Shown: piece by piece, positions 24,413 through 32,696 of the stretch
Layout: every line of letters begins with the position of its first letter
Position numbering within the stretch: the stretch's first letter is position 1
Assembly: GCF_020537505.1 (NCBI RefSeq)
Contig: NZ_JAJBMO010000032.1
Coordinates: 1-34,720, forward strand
From: Blautia glucerasea
GTDB taxonomy: Bacteria > Bacillota > Clostridia > Lachnospirales > Lachnospiraceae
DNA length: 34,720 nt
Direction of reading: 5' to 3'
The notes under the pieces: generated by a model
Databases searched by the model: none
What the model saw: the letters and a program-made list of their open reading frames with translations, nothing else
What the model was told of the DNA's origin: nothing
Position numbers and translations under genes: made by a program

Positions 24413-25223
24413 AAAAACCTTCATAAATTTCCCAACGTTTCCATATCATTTCCCACACTTTTTCCATATAACAGGGCGGCATAACCTGCTCCAGGCCTAC
24501 AAATATGTCTGCCTTATGTTTCTTCTGAAGTGGATTCACCCTCGGGTACTTATCCTTTGGAATCAAATCCAGGTTTTTTACTGTTGAACAGCTTCCCAGA
24601 AAACACTGCACAGGTTTATCCTCAAGCACACTATAATTTCTCATTTCCAAATCACTATGGCAACTGAATAATAGAGATAATCCATGATCAAACAGAGGTG
24701 CCAGATAGAATTCCTTTGTCTGATTGTTTTTTACCACTTCCAGATTTGCCCCATGACGGTCTCTGTTCAAAATCAAAAAATCCACCAGCAGCATCTCGTA
24801 AACCTGATCTTCCCATCCATTTCGAATACAAAACGAAAGCGGTGTTTCTCCTCCCTTTTTTTCCAACTCATAAAAAGTATCAAAAGCAATCTTACTCTCT
24901 TCCTTTTTCCGAAAATCTTCCGAAACACAAAGCCAGGTATCAAGAATTTTATTTTCCAGTTTGATGCTGGCATTTACCAGCTGATAATGCACATGGGGAA
25001 TGCCAAGTATATCCAACAGCCTGTCTGCAATTAACTCATTCACACTCTCATGTCCTACAATCCCTTTTGCAGGATCGTAAGAAGACAACTTATAATATCG
25101 AAAAGGCTTATTCTGAAAATCCACAGCCTTCAAAAAAGATCCGCAAATCCAGCCTGCGGAAGAAATTCGTTCCCAGGATAATTTTCTCAAATCCTGCTTT
25201 TCATAAATAATTCTTGTATACAT
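24390..25223 (-). CDS. HipA-like Ser/Thr kinase
   Basis: A 277-residue protein with HipA-type kinase motifs. GHESVNELIADRLLDILGIP matches the ATP-lid and helix region, LLVDFLILNRDRHGANLEV is the catalytic loop (Asp and Asn in NRDRHxxN), and LAPLFDHGLSLL is the DFG-like metal loop. It lacks the N-terminal HipA domain and has no adjacent HipB, like stand-alone HipA-like or CtkA-like kinases. HipA phosphorylates GltX; here the target is unknown and could be a translation or repair factor. Fifth gene of the repair operon. Confidence 0.82.
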   Translation of the reverse strand: MYTRIIYEKQDLRKLSWERISSAGWICGSFLKAVDFQNKPFRYYKLSSYDPAKGIVGHESVNELIADRLLDILGIPHVHYQLVNASIKLENKILDTWLCVSEDFRKKEESKIAFDTFYELEKKGGETPLSFCIRNGWEDQVYEMLLVDFLILNRDRHGANLEVVKNNQTKEFYLAPLFDHGLSLLFSCHSDLEMRNYSVLEDKPVQCFLGSCSTVKNLDLIPKDKYPRVNPLQKKHKADIFVGLEQVMPPCYMEKVWEMIWKRWEIYEGFYDQREKK

Positions 25224-25271
25224 CTGGTGGTCACATCCCCTGCAATTCTCCTTTTTATCAGTGATTCCTCA

Positions 25272-26033
25272 CTACACTACCCTCTCAAATGAATCATATA
25301 GCATAACAAATTTCCCCATAATCGCCCTGTCATCATGATAATGGCCAAAATACCACCGGGTAAACTTTGTATTTTCCATAATCTCATCGAAATAATTTGT
25401 CAACCGATCCACTTTATACAAACCACATGAAAAAACAGCTGCTACCTGCTGCGGACAGCAATGCGAAATAATAAAATCAACCTGATTCTTATTCGCAGCC
25501 AGTACTTCTTTTCCCCGGTTCATCTCTTCCTCTGTTGGTAGCTCCCGCTCCCACCAGGACACGCCTTTGATCCTAAACATCTTATTTTCCTTTTGCCATT
25601 TTTTCACAACTTTCCTGAATTCACCTGGTGATTCATAATCGTTCGGATCAAGAATCCCATCCTCCACATCGTGACTGCTTGCTCCTCCAAAGGCCCAGAA
25701 TCTCTTTCCACAAAATTCAAATACATAGCCTCTCAGCAAGTGATAAACATTGTCCCGTATTCTCTGCGCTTTTCCTCCATGAAAATCTACTGTGTTAAAC
25801 TCGTCACTATAAAGCCGGTCGAAATTTTCATGATTGCCTGATACGAATACCACTGTTGGCTTAATTTCAGACAGCTTATTAAGTTCTTTCCTCTCGTACC
25901 CATCTGAATCATCCCAAATTCCAAAGTCACCGCATACAATAATAAAATCTTCCTCAGTCAAATTTCGCAGCGCACTAAATAACCTTATCTTTCTCCACTC
26001 ACGGTGACAGTCTCCTGTTATGTACACAGCCAT
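25272..26033 (-). CDS. Calcineurin-like metallophosphoesterase
   Basis: A 253-residue enzyme with the full two-metal signature: VYITGDCHREW (GDxH), IIVCGDFGIWDD (GDxx), VVFVSGNHENFDRL (GNHE), FIISHCCPQQ (H) and WYFGHYHDD (GHxH). In an RNA-repair operon the natural expectation is removal of terminal or cyclic phosphates from RNA ends, or of a nucleotide by-product, but this is inference. SD GGAGATGAG upstream of ATG; 61 bases after the PARG gene. Confidence 0.9.
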   Translation of the reverse strand: MAVYITGDCHREWRKIRLFSALRNLTEEDFIIVCGDFGIWDDSDGYERKELNKLSEIKPTVVFVSGNHENFDRLYSDEFNTVDFHGGKAQRIRDNVYHLLRGYVFEFCGKRFWAFGGASSHDVEDGILDPNDYESPGEFRKVVKKWQKENKMFRIKGVSWWERELPTEEEMNRGKEVLAANKNQVDFIISHCCPQQVAAVFSCGLYKVDRLTNYFDEIMENTKFTRWYFGHYHDDRAIMGKFVMLYDSFERVV

Positions 26034-26094
26034 GACTACTCATCTCCATTCTCTTTCGTCATATTCCCACGATAGACCTTATGATATATATTTT

Positions 26095-26955
26095 CTATGA
26101 CTTGAATTTTGTCTTTGGAAATTCTCTGCAAAACGCATCATAATTTTCTGTTTCATTTTTTTTGCAAAACACTGCATATTCAATTGAGTCAAAATATCCA
26201 GCATACTTTTCCTGAACATTTCGAAAAGCCCTTGCCACAATCATTGGTGGATTACAAAATGCCCCACATCCAAATGCCCCCAGTACAAGAATTTCCGCCC
26301 CATTAACAGCCGCAACTTGAAATATATGCTCAATTCGCTTTACAAGAAGATCATATAAATCGCTATTACGAATCTTCGCAGCAGTCTTTCCCGCGTGAGG
26401 ATTCATGCTGTTACTTGGTTTTCTTCTAAGATTCGGCGCTGCACAGGTCAGAATATCCACCTGATACCAATCCTTCTCATCCATTTTTTCCGGAACTGAT
26501 GTATCTGTTTTGAAAACCGTAACATCTGGCGTATATATACAGTCAGCATTATATAAAGGATTCTCTGTTTTTCGATGTGGTTCATAAAACAGCATTCTCA
26601 TTTTCTCACTATTCAGGCATGGATATAACGTACTGCATCTACACAAACACTCCTCCTGTGCTGTACTTCCCCGTGTCACCCCGCCGCCAGGGTTTGTCGC
26701 AGATGCAAAATTAAGTACGCAGACTTTTTTACCTTCCCTTACATATTTTGAAGCAGCTTCGAAGCTTCTCTCTTTGGAAATAACAGTTTTACAGTTTAAA
26801 TTCCGATTCTCTGGAATTGCAATATCATCTGCTTCCAAATACACCTTTTGCATGCAAACAGAATCCGCCACTGCCTTCTTTAGCTTTAAATTATTCTTCA
26901 TCATATTCACAGAATTCTCAAAAACTTCAATATTTTTTTCTCTTCTATCAAACAT
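26095..26955 (-). CDS. TIGR02452-family / microbial PARG-type ADP-ribose glycohydrolase
   Basis: A 286-residue protein. Start MFDRREKNIEVF is preferred (AAAGGA 7 bases upstream; 8-base overlap with the RlaP stop). The signature ATNPGGGVTRGSTAQEECLC contains the PARG catalytic loop GGG-x6-QEE, and VLGAFGCGAFCNPP is the diphosphate-binding loop of macrodomain-related PARGs. It would hydrolyse ADP-ribose linkages on protein or RNA, or process ADP-ribose phosphates from RNA repair. Length normal and gene intact. Confidence 0.9.
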   Translation of the reverse strand: MFDRREKNIEVFENSVNMMKNNLKLKKAVADSVCMQKVYLEADDIAIPENRNLNCKTVISKERSFEAASKYVREGKKVCVLNFASATNPGGGVTRGSTAQEECLCRCSTLYPCLNSEKMRMLFYEPHRKTENPLYNADCIYTPDVTVFKTDTSVPEKMDEKDWYQVDILTCAAPNLRRKPSNSMNPHAGKTAAKIRNSDLYDLLVKRIEHIFQVAAVNGAEILVLGAFGCGAFCNPPMIVARAFRNVQEKYAGYFDSIEYAVFCKKNETENYDAFCREFPKTKFKS

Positions 26956-27796
26956 AACAAAATCCTTTCTCATTTTCTTTCTCAATTTTTCCAGTTACAA
27001 CTTTCTCATTTATAAACATTCGGAATTCATTAATTTTTTGATAATTTGGAGTTTCCGAAAGAGAGGTATTTTTTTCATCGTACTCCAGTCTTTTTTCCAA
27101 CTCTGAAAGCAGATCGTAAAATGAAGAAATTGGTTGTTGGTTCTTGTCTAAGTATTCTCCATTTCTAATATTCATCAGCAAATCATGTTCCTGGTCGCGG
27201 TAGGTGACAATTTTCTGATTTTCCAGGATGTCAAAACACATATAATACAGACGGATCAAGTGTGCCATATGCTTTCCCAACTTATTGTGAGCAGCTGCAT
27301 AGCGATTTCGTCTACCCATTCCCATATAATCTTCATCCATTAATTGAGAAGATTGGTGATCCAGTTTTGTCAATTGATCTTTCGCATAAGCTGCAAAGGA
27401 GTGAACAACTCGTTTCGATAAAAACAGCTGTGAATTATTCAAAAGTTCCTGCCCAATAGGGTGAATATACAAATAATGTTCCGGCTTCAATCCCAGCTGT
27501 TCCATTACATTTGGATTTGCCTTGCAGAGCAGCTCTATCATTTTATTAAAGCTGTAAATTGTAGTATCTGTATTCGCCTCCACAACCTGACCGAAGTTCT
27601 GTAGCCGGAGTATCTCTTCCTTACTGTTCAACGCCACACCCCGAATATCAATATCCGACTTTCCCTCAATATTCATCCCATAACTATAACTGCCGCCCAG
27701 ACCTAAAAGTATGATGTTCGAACCAAGATGTTGGTTGTTCCTTAGGAAATCATATTCTGGGGTTTTTAACTTTTCCCTGATTTCTTCAACTGTCAT
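26948..27796 (-). CDS. RlaP-family nucleotidyltransferase (DNA polymerase beta superfamily)
   Basis: A 282-residue protein. ILLGLGGSYSYGMNIEGKSD followed by IDIRGVAL is the GS...SDxDxRG nucleotidyltransferase motif of the YcgL/RlaP family (Pfam RlaP, named for association with RNA ligases). The C-terminal helical region (NRYAAAHNKLGKHMAHLIRL) is family-typical. It probably adds nucleotides or nucleotidyl groups to RNA ends or tRNA; the biochemistry is not settled. SD GGAGC upstream. Second gene of the operon starting at 28387. Confidence 0.9.
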   Translation of the reverse strand: MTVEEIREKLKTPEYDFLRNNQHLGSNIILLGLGGSYSYGMNIEGKSDIDIRGVALNSKEEILRLQNFGQVVEANTDTTIYSFNKMIELLCKANPNVMEQLGLKPEHYLYIHPIGQELLNNSQLFLSKRVVHSFAAYAKDQLTKLDHQSSQLMDEDYMGMGRRNRYAAAHNKLGKHMAHLIRLYYMCFDILENQKIVTYRDQEHDLLMNIRNGEYLDKNQQPISSFYDLLSELEKRLEYDEKNTSLSETPNYQKINEFRMFINEKVVTGKIEKENEKGFCYV

Positions 27797-27847
27797 GGCT
27801 TTATTGCTCCTTTTCCTACCCTTTTCAGATATCTTGCTTATCCCTCT

Positions 27848-28387
27848 TTATAATAACTTATACAACTTCTTTATCTTTTTCCTGTATGTTTTATTTTCTT
27901 TTTTCTTTGATTGATAAGCTAAAATTTTAATCATCTTATCCAGAAATTCTTTTTCTGAAAAATCCTGTTTCATGGCATTACAATGTTTACAGGTACACTG
28001 AAGATTCTCAATATCATTAGTCCCACCTTTCGCCAGTGGAATAATATGATCTATTGTAAACAAGTCAAAGCGTACAAATTTCCCACACAGCGCACATCTC
28101 CCCTTGGTTTTCTCATACACATTATTTCGCATTTCCATAGAAAACACTTTCCTTTCAACCATCATCTCTACATCCTCGTTTTCATTCCCATAAAATTCAG
28201 CAGAAGGGAATTCCACCTGTACCATAATAAATCCCTCCAACTTCCTATTTGCCCGCCTCAGAATATTCCGCGCTTCCTGTTCCGAAAAAACGGTGGCTTC
28301 TTCTAATAATTCTGTTTTCGTCACTCTGTTTGTAAACGTGAGACATGCATACTTATCATCCTTGCTCAGAATGTACTTTTCGTTCAT
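27848..28387 (-). CDS. HNH endonuclease-domain protein
   Basis: A 179-residue protein; start MNEKYILSKD chosen because AAAGGG lies 8 bases upstream, while the ATG at 28414 is too close to the transcription start and lacks an SD. C-terminal HNH domain: CALCGKFVRFDLFTIDHIIP, then LAKGGTNDIENLQ and CKHCN, with two CxxC zinc knuckles and catalytic DH. The N-terminal about 90 residues are unassigned. First gene of the six-gene repair operon under operator copy 2. Could process damaged RNA or DNA ends, or be the effector that creates breaks. Confidence 0.88.
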   Translation of the reverse strand: MNEKYILSKDDKYACLTFTNRVTKTELLEEATVFSEQEARNILRRANRKLEGFIMVQVEFPSAEFYGNENEDVEMMVERKVFSMEMRNNVYEKTKGRCALCGKFVRFDLFTIDHIIPLAKGGTNDIENLQCTCKHCNAMKQDFSEKEFLDKMIKILAYQSKKKENKTYRKKIKKLYKLL

Positions 28388-28441
28388 CGCTGGTACCCTT
28401 TGCATATATGGCATTTTAATAGTATGAAATTCATATAAATA

Positions 28442-28486
28442 ATTATAAAAAATGTGATGGAAATTGTCATTAAACTCATGGTTGAA
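28442..28486 (-). promoter_or_regulatory. Repair-operon promoter with island operator (copy 2)
   Basis: Minus sense: TTCAAC-CATGA-GTTTAA (28470-28486), -35 ATGACA (28465-28470), 17 bp, consensus -10 TATAAT (28442-28447). Shares the run ATGAGTTTAATGACAAT with copy 5. Confidence 0.88.
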
Positions 28487-28584
28487 ACAAGCTTTAATTC
28501 CAATTCTTATTTTAAATCATTTGTTATATTCAGCAAAACATATAAAATAGTATCATGTAAACAGCATTTTATATTAAATATGTG

Positions 28585-28613
28585 TTAATATTTTTCTTTT
28601 TTCGTGTTATTAT
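28585..28613 (+). promoter_or_regulatory. Likely promoter of the GIY-YIG gene
   Basis: -35 TTAATA (28585-28590), 17 bp, -10 TATTAT (28608-28613), then SD AAGGAGG at 28630. Very A/T-rich, without the island palindrome, so it is probably regulated differently. Confidence 0.5.
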
Positions 28614-28641
28614 AGTTGCAAAATTACCAAGGAGGTCTCTT

Positions 28642-30255
28642 ATGAATAATTTGCCACAAGAAAAAACAATTATAGTTAACAAGCCTCAAAGGCATGCAGG
28701 TGTCTATGCAATTCTGAATATACTTGAAAAACAAGTATACATTGGCGAAACCATTGATTTTTACCACCGCATTCCAGAACATATAATAGGAATCTTAGAA
28801 AATAGCGATAATGAAAATCTTCTTAATGCTCAGACTCATAATTTTGAAATTTTTGTTCTTCTGGATATGGTAGACACTTATGCAAAAAATAAAAAGAACG
28901 AATATTCTCAAGAACAACTCTGGCTTTTTCACGAAACTCTCTATATGTATTTATTCCGTACATATGGATTCAAATTATATAATAAAGTCGGACACGATAA
29001 TGACAAACGTTCATTCTTAAATAATTCATACGACAATCTTGACGAACTTTATCATGGACTTCAAAAATACTGCCAGGAAAAAAATATTCCAGAAGAAGAA
29101 ATTTCTAAAGAAAAAATTTTAAAAAATGGTAAAACTCCTCTTCTTTTTCTAGCTAAAAATCAGTTAGAAAAAGATTTTAAAAATTATTATAATGTATCCA
29201 TATCAGCTATTTCGACTCTATCGCATATAGAATTACAGAAAATATGGAAAAACCGTCTATCTACTGTCAAAAAAAATAATTTGGTTGCAGTCTGTACACT
29301 TAAAAATTATCGTTCCGTTTGCAACTCCCTTTTTCAAGTAAAATTACCTGTAAATGAATTAGCAGCATATGGCAGCACTACATCCCCAAATGCCCCAGAT
29401 AATATGGCTCAAATAAAAGAATTAACGTTAGATAAATTTATTGACTTAATTGATAAAGGTGCTTTTGATCATTGCATTTTTTCAAAATTTGGTCATTACA
29501 TAACTCAATCTCCAGCTGATATTTTACAGACAAAATTGTATGATTTATATCATAATCATTATAATACCTTAAACTTAGATAAAATTGCTACAATCAACAA
29601 TTCTTCTAATATATGTTTTTGGGCATTAAAGAGACTCAACTTAGAAGGTACCCGAAAAAACTTACAAGAAATGGAAAAAAACTCTTGCTATGTGATAATG
29701 CCTTATACAGCTTCTAAAAACCAATTTAAAAAAGATAATAATACTGCTTCAATTATTTGTAACAAACTTAACAAGGATCCACATGATAGCTGGGCGGATT
29801 ATTGCAAAAACTTGCACAACGAGCAAAATAATAGTTCCATTATCACGTATTACTCTCTGGATCATAATAAAAAGACTAGAAAAGAAAAAATACCAACTAG
29901 CATGATACCACCAATTGCTACCACGTCAGAAAAAATTTATGCGCTGTTAATTTCTGAATTTTTTTATTTAGATCCACAATTTACAGATGATGTCCAATCA
30001 ATCTATCCTTTTTTTCATTCTATTGACAAAAAAGGAAATATCAAAGAACTTGTTACCACATTTTTGCGTTACACTGGTAAACCAACTTCCTGCTCTCATA
30101 CTTGCGCAAAATTAAAAGACCGCAATAATTTAATTGAGTACTTAAAGAAATTCAATACCAAAACTGTTAAAAATGATTCTAACGATAAAAACGCTGGTGA
30201 TACTGCTTTTTTAATAGCAAAACTTGAGTACCCGTATATTATTGCATTACATTAG
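28642..30255 (+). CDS. Large GIY-YIG nuclease-domain protein
   Basis: A 537-residue protein; start MNNLPQEKTI follows AAGGAGG. Residues about 18-60 form the GIY-YIG core: HAGVYAILN (GVY), KQVYIGETIDFYHRIPEHI (YIG plus catalytic Arg-like position). The remaining about 450 residues match nothing I recognise and are rich in Asn, Lys and Tyr. Base composition is clearly more A/T-rich than its neighbours, a sign of separate acquisition. Only plus-strand gene of the island. Could be a damage-inflicting nuclease or a defence effector for which the repair genes compensate; speculation. Confidence 0.8.
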   Translation: MNNLPQEKTIIVNKPQRHAGVYAILNILEKQVYIGETIDFYHRIPEHIIGILENSDNENLLNAQTHNFEIFVLLDMVDTYAKNKKNEYSQEQLWLFHETLYMYLFRTYGFKLYNKVGHDNDKRSFLNNSYDNLDELYHGLQKYCQEKNIPEEEISKEKILKNGKTPLLFLAKNQLEKDFKNYYNVSISAISTLSHIELQKIWKNRLSTVKKNNLVAVCTLKNYRSVCNSLFQVKLPVNELAAYGSTTSPNAPDNMAQIKELTLDKFIDLIDKGAFDHCIFSKFGHYITQSPADILQTKLYDLYHNHYNTLNLDKIATINNSSNICFWALKRLNLEGTRKNLQEMEKNSCYVIMPYTASKNQFKKDNNTASIICNKLNKDPHDSWADYCKNLHNEQNNSSIITYYSLDHNKKTRKEKIPTSMIPPIATTSEKIYALLISEFFYLDPQFTDDVQSIYPFFHSIDKKGNIKELVTTFLRYTGKPTSCSHTCAKLKDRNNLIEYLKKFNTKTVKNDSNDKNAGDTAFLIAKLEYPYIIALH

Positions 30256-30325
30256 TCGCTTTTAACAAGTATTTAAGAAGTTATTTCCGCTATTATACTT
30301 AGTCATTTTCTTTTCAAATATTTTC

Positions 30326-30378
30326 AGAGTTCATATTATTGGCTGTCATAAAAACCAATAGTATGAACTCTGCTTTTC
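30326..30378. terminator. Terminator between GIY-YIG and ligase 1 genes
   Basis: A 17-bp stem, AGAGTTCATATTATTGG / CCAATAGTATGAACTCT (one wobble), 12-base loop, then GCTTTTC on the plus strand. It separates the convergent genes ending at 30255 and 30381. Confidence 0.75.
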
Positions 30379-30380
30379 AT

Positions 30381-31292
30381 TCACATCGTTCCTATAAGCT
30401 CGCTCAGTTCTTTCTTCACTGCAATGGCAGCATATTTTCCAAAATCTTTTCCAACTTGTTCTACAGTTTCTGGTTCTTCTTTGACACAGTCGTAATATAC
30501 TGCATTGCTTAGTTTTCTCATGATTGTTCTTTGATCAAGCTCTTTCCAGTTTATCGGCAGTTCCTGCTCGTCCACCATTTTCAGGATCAGCTTTCTTACT
30601 CTTGCAGTTGTGACAACGGATTCGGTAAGTTCCAGCGCTATGCTCTTTTCATTCCTGTGATCCAGCATTTTCATGCCCCAGCCACCGATTTCCTTTTTCT
30701 CTTTAAAGGCCTCTCCGACGATTTTGACATAGAATTGAAAATTCTCATCCGGATCATTCAGACGGGTCATATTTTTTATTACAATTCCTTCGCCATATTC
30801 ACCACCCAATTCAGTTCGTCCAACTAAAGCTTCAAGTGCTTCCCAAGAGGTAAACGGGCCATCATAAAAAACTGGAACATAGATCAGTCCCAATTCCTGA
30901 ACTATATTTTTCACCTGGTCCTGTGGAAGAAACTGCTCTGTTTCCGCATTCATAATGTCAAAACAGTATGCATTAAAATACTTTTCATCTGGATACTTTA
31001 CGGTATGAGGCGCAAGCCATTCCGCGAACATAATCAGATTGTTTCCTAAAACCTTCGCTACCTTTTTCTTATCCAGCTTCTGCGACCATTCCCATGCTCC
31101 CAAAAGAGTATTCTTCACGTGAAGTTCAACTCTTCGACTGAAGGAACAAATCTGATCTGTCTCTGCATCATAGCGAAAAGAAAAATTTGCCCCGTCAATC
31201 TTCTCTTCTACTACAATACGATCACCTACATGAAAATCAGGTAAGTCATCATCTCTCAGTCTGGAAATTCTTAAATACTGCTTCTGTTCCAT
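30381..31292 (-). CDS. Rnl2-like RNA ligase, paralogue 1
   Basis: A 303-residue nucleotidyltransferase ligase. Motif I EEKIDGANFSF holds the adenylylated Lys (about residue 30); motif III is LIMFAEWLAPH, motif IV EGIVIKN, motif V FYVKIVGEAF. Typical of the RNA_ligase family, sealing 3'-OH/5'-P ends with ATP. Start MEQKQYLRIS is required because the longer frame would begin inside its own promoter (31330-31358). SD AAAGGT. Closely similar along its full length to the ligase at 31391. Confidence 0.92.
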   Translation of the reverse strand: MEQKQYLRISRLRDDDLPDFHVGDRIVVEEKIDGANFSFRYDAETDQICSFSRRVELHVKNTLLGAWEWSQKLDKKKVAKVLGNNLIMFAEWLAPHTVKYPDEKYFNAYCFDIMNAETEQFLPQDQVKNIVQELGLIYVPVFYDGPFTSWEALEALVGRTELGGEYGEGIVIKNMTRLNDPDENFQFYVKIVGEAFKEKKEIGGWGMKMLDHRNEKSIALELTESVVTTARVRKLILKMVDEQELPINWKELDQRTIMRKLSNAVYYDCVKEEPETVEQVGKDFGKYAAIAVKKELSELIGTM

Positions 31293-31329
31293 TGTTTCAC
31301 AACCTTTTCTATCAGTTATCTGTAGAAAA

Positions 31330-31375
31330 ACTTTATCATGCAGAGATAGGTTTGTCATTGAACGCGCGGGTTAAC
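31330..31375 (-). promoter_or_regulatory. RNA ligase 1 promoter with island operator (copy 3)
   Basis: Minus sense: GTTAAC-CCGCGC-GTTCAA (31358-31375), -35 ATGACA (31353-31358), 17 bp, -10 TAAAGT (31330-31335). The same -10 occurs in copy 5. Confidence 0.82.
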
Positions 31376-31390
31376 TTACTAGCAACAAAA

Positions 31391-32296
31391 TTATCTATCT
31401 TCCTGCATTAATTCCAACAGCCGGTTTTTCGCCGCTATAGAGGCAAATTTTCCAAACTCCTTACCCACCTGCTCCACTGTTTCTGGCTCTTCTTTGACAC
31501 AATCGTAATAGACTGCATTGCTCAATTTTCTCATGATCACCTTCTGATCTAACTTTTTCCAGTTCTCTGGCAATTCTCTTTCATCTACCATCTTTAAGAT
31601 TATTTTCCTCACCCTGGCAATGGTAACAACAGAATCTGCCATTAACTGTTTCTCATTTTTTACATTGATCTGCTCAATGTTCATTCTGTGTACTGTCTTT
31701 TTCTCAGCGAAAGCATCTCCTACGATCTTCGTGTAAAATGGGAAACGCTGGTTTGAATCGTTCAAACGTGTCATGTTTTTTATCACAATTCCTTCTCCAT
31801 ATTCACCACCTAGCTCTGTTTTTCCAACTAAAGCTTCAATGTCTTCCCATGAAGTAAAAGGACCATCATAAAAAACCGGAACATAAATCAATCCTAATTC
31901 CTGAACAATCTCCGCCACCTGTTCCTGAGGAAGATACAGACCAGTTTCTGCATCTCTTACATCAAAACAATACGCATTGTAATATTTTTCTTCTGGGTAT
32001 TTCACCGTATGCGGCACCAGCCACTCTGCAAACAGGATTAATTTGTCTCCCAGGACCTTCGCAACCTGCTCTTTATTTAGTCTCTGTGACCATTCCCATG
32101 CACCGGAAAGATTATTCTCCTCATTTAGCTCGAATCTGCGGCTAAAGGAACAAATCCTGTCATTCTCTACGTCATAGCGAAAAGAGAAATTGGCACCATC
32201 GATTTTCTCCTGTACAACAATATGATCACCTGCGCGAAAACCTGGCAGATCTTTGGTCTTTAGCCTGGAAATATTCATATATTTTCTCTGTTCCAT
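31391..32296 (-). CDS. Rnl2-like RNA ligase, paralogue 2
   Basis: A 301-residue ligase paralogous to the previous one: motif I QEKIDGANFSF, motif III LILFAEWLVPH, motif IV EGIVIKN, motif V FYTKIVGDAF. Start MEQRKYMNIS follows GGGAGGAAGGG. Most differences from paralogue 1 cluster after motif V (GWGMKMLDHRNEK versus HRMNIEQINVKNEK), the region expected to read the substrate, which hints at divergent RNA targets. It has its own promoter and operator. Confidence 0.92.
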   Translation of the reverse strand: MEQRKYMNISRLKTKDLPGFRAGDHIVVQEKIDGANFSFRYDVENDRICSFSRRFELNEENNLSGAWEWSQRLNKEQVAKVLGDKLILFAEWLVPHTVKYPEEKYYNAYCFDVRDAETGLYLPQEQVAEIVQELGLIYVPVFYDGPFTSWEDIEALVGKTELGGEYGEGIVIKNMTRLNDSNQRFPFYTKIVGDAFAEKKTVHRMNIEQINVKNEKQLMADSVVTIARVRKIILKMVDERELPENWKKLDQKVIMRKLSNAVYYDCVKEEPETVEQVGKEFGKFASIAAKNRLLELMQEDR

Positions 32297-32328
32297 CTTT
32301 ACCCTTCCTCCCTGTTTCTTATGTAAAA

Positions 32329-32373
32329 AGTGTAACATAGAAAACCGGCTTTTTCATTTAACCTGGAGTTTAA
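32329..32373 (-). promoter_or_regulatory. RNA ligase 2 promoter with island operator (copy 4)
   Basis: Minus sense: TTAAAC-TCCAG-GTTAAA (32357-32373), -35 ATGAAA (32352-32357), 17 bp, -10 TACACT (32329-32334). Slightly weaker boxes than the other copies. Confidence 0.8.
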
Positions 32374-32392
32374 TCAGCCAGCTTTCTTCCCT

Positions 32393-32647
32393 TCATGTGC
32401 CAACATGAACAACAGCCTTATCTTCAACTACAATAATGTCGTCCATTGCAACATTAAATGCATTTGCTAAAATTACCAGGTTATCTAATGTGGGCAATGC
32501 AGCTCCATGCTGCCACTTGTAAATTGCCTGTGGATTTGCAAAACCCAAAATGTTCTGTAAATCTCTTACTGTTAATCCAGCTGCATCACGCAGTGCAGCA
32601 ATCTTCCTGCCTGTTGCTGCCATATCAATGATCGGAACATTTACCAT
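32393..32647 (-). CDS. XRE-family regulator in the rtcB operon
   Basis: An 84-residue Cro/C1 repressor-like protein: MAATGRKIAALRDAAGLTVR, LQNILGFANPQAIYKWQHGA, LPTLDNLVILANAFNVAMDD. SD AGGAGG upstream; 49 bases after the rtcB stop, so very likely co-transcribed with tRNA-Lys and rtcB. A small dimeric XRE protein would suit the 17-18-bp palindromes upstream of five island promoters, including its own operon (autoregulation). Binding is inferred, not shown. Confidence 0.88.
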   Translation of the reverse strand: MVNVPIIDMAATGRKIAALRDAAGLTVRDLQNILGFANPQAIYKWQHGAALPTLDNLVILANAFNVAMDDIIVVEDKAVVHVGT

Positions 32648-32696
32648 TTTCTTTTCCTCCTGTTCTGGCAGTTAAGCCAAAACAGAAGGTTCTGAC

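Noticed and set aside
31293..31358. Longer start for RNA ligase 1
   Set aside because: It would begin inside the -35/operator of its own promoter; the start at 31292 has an SD and aligns with paralogue 2.
32392..32409. TTCATGT/ACATGAA hairpin at the XRE stop codon as a terminator
   Set aside because: No T-run follows in the direction of transcription and the stem is only 7 bp.
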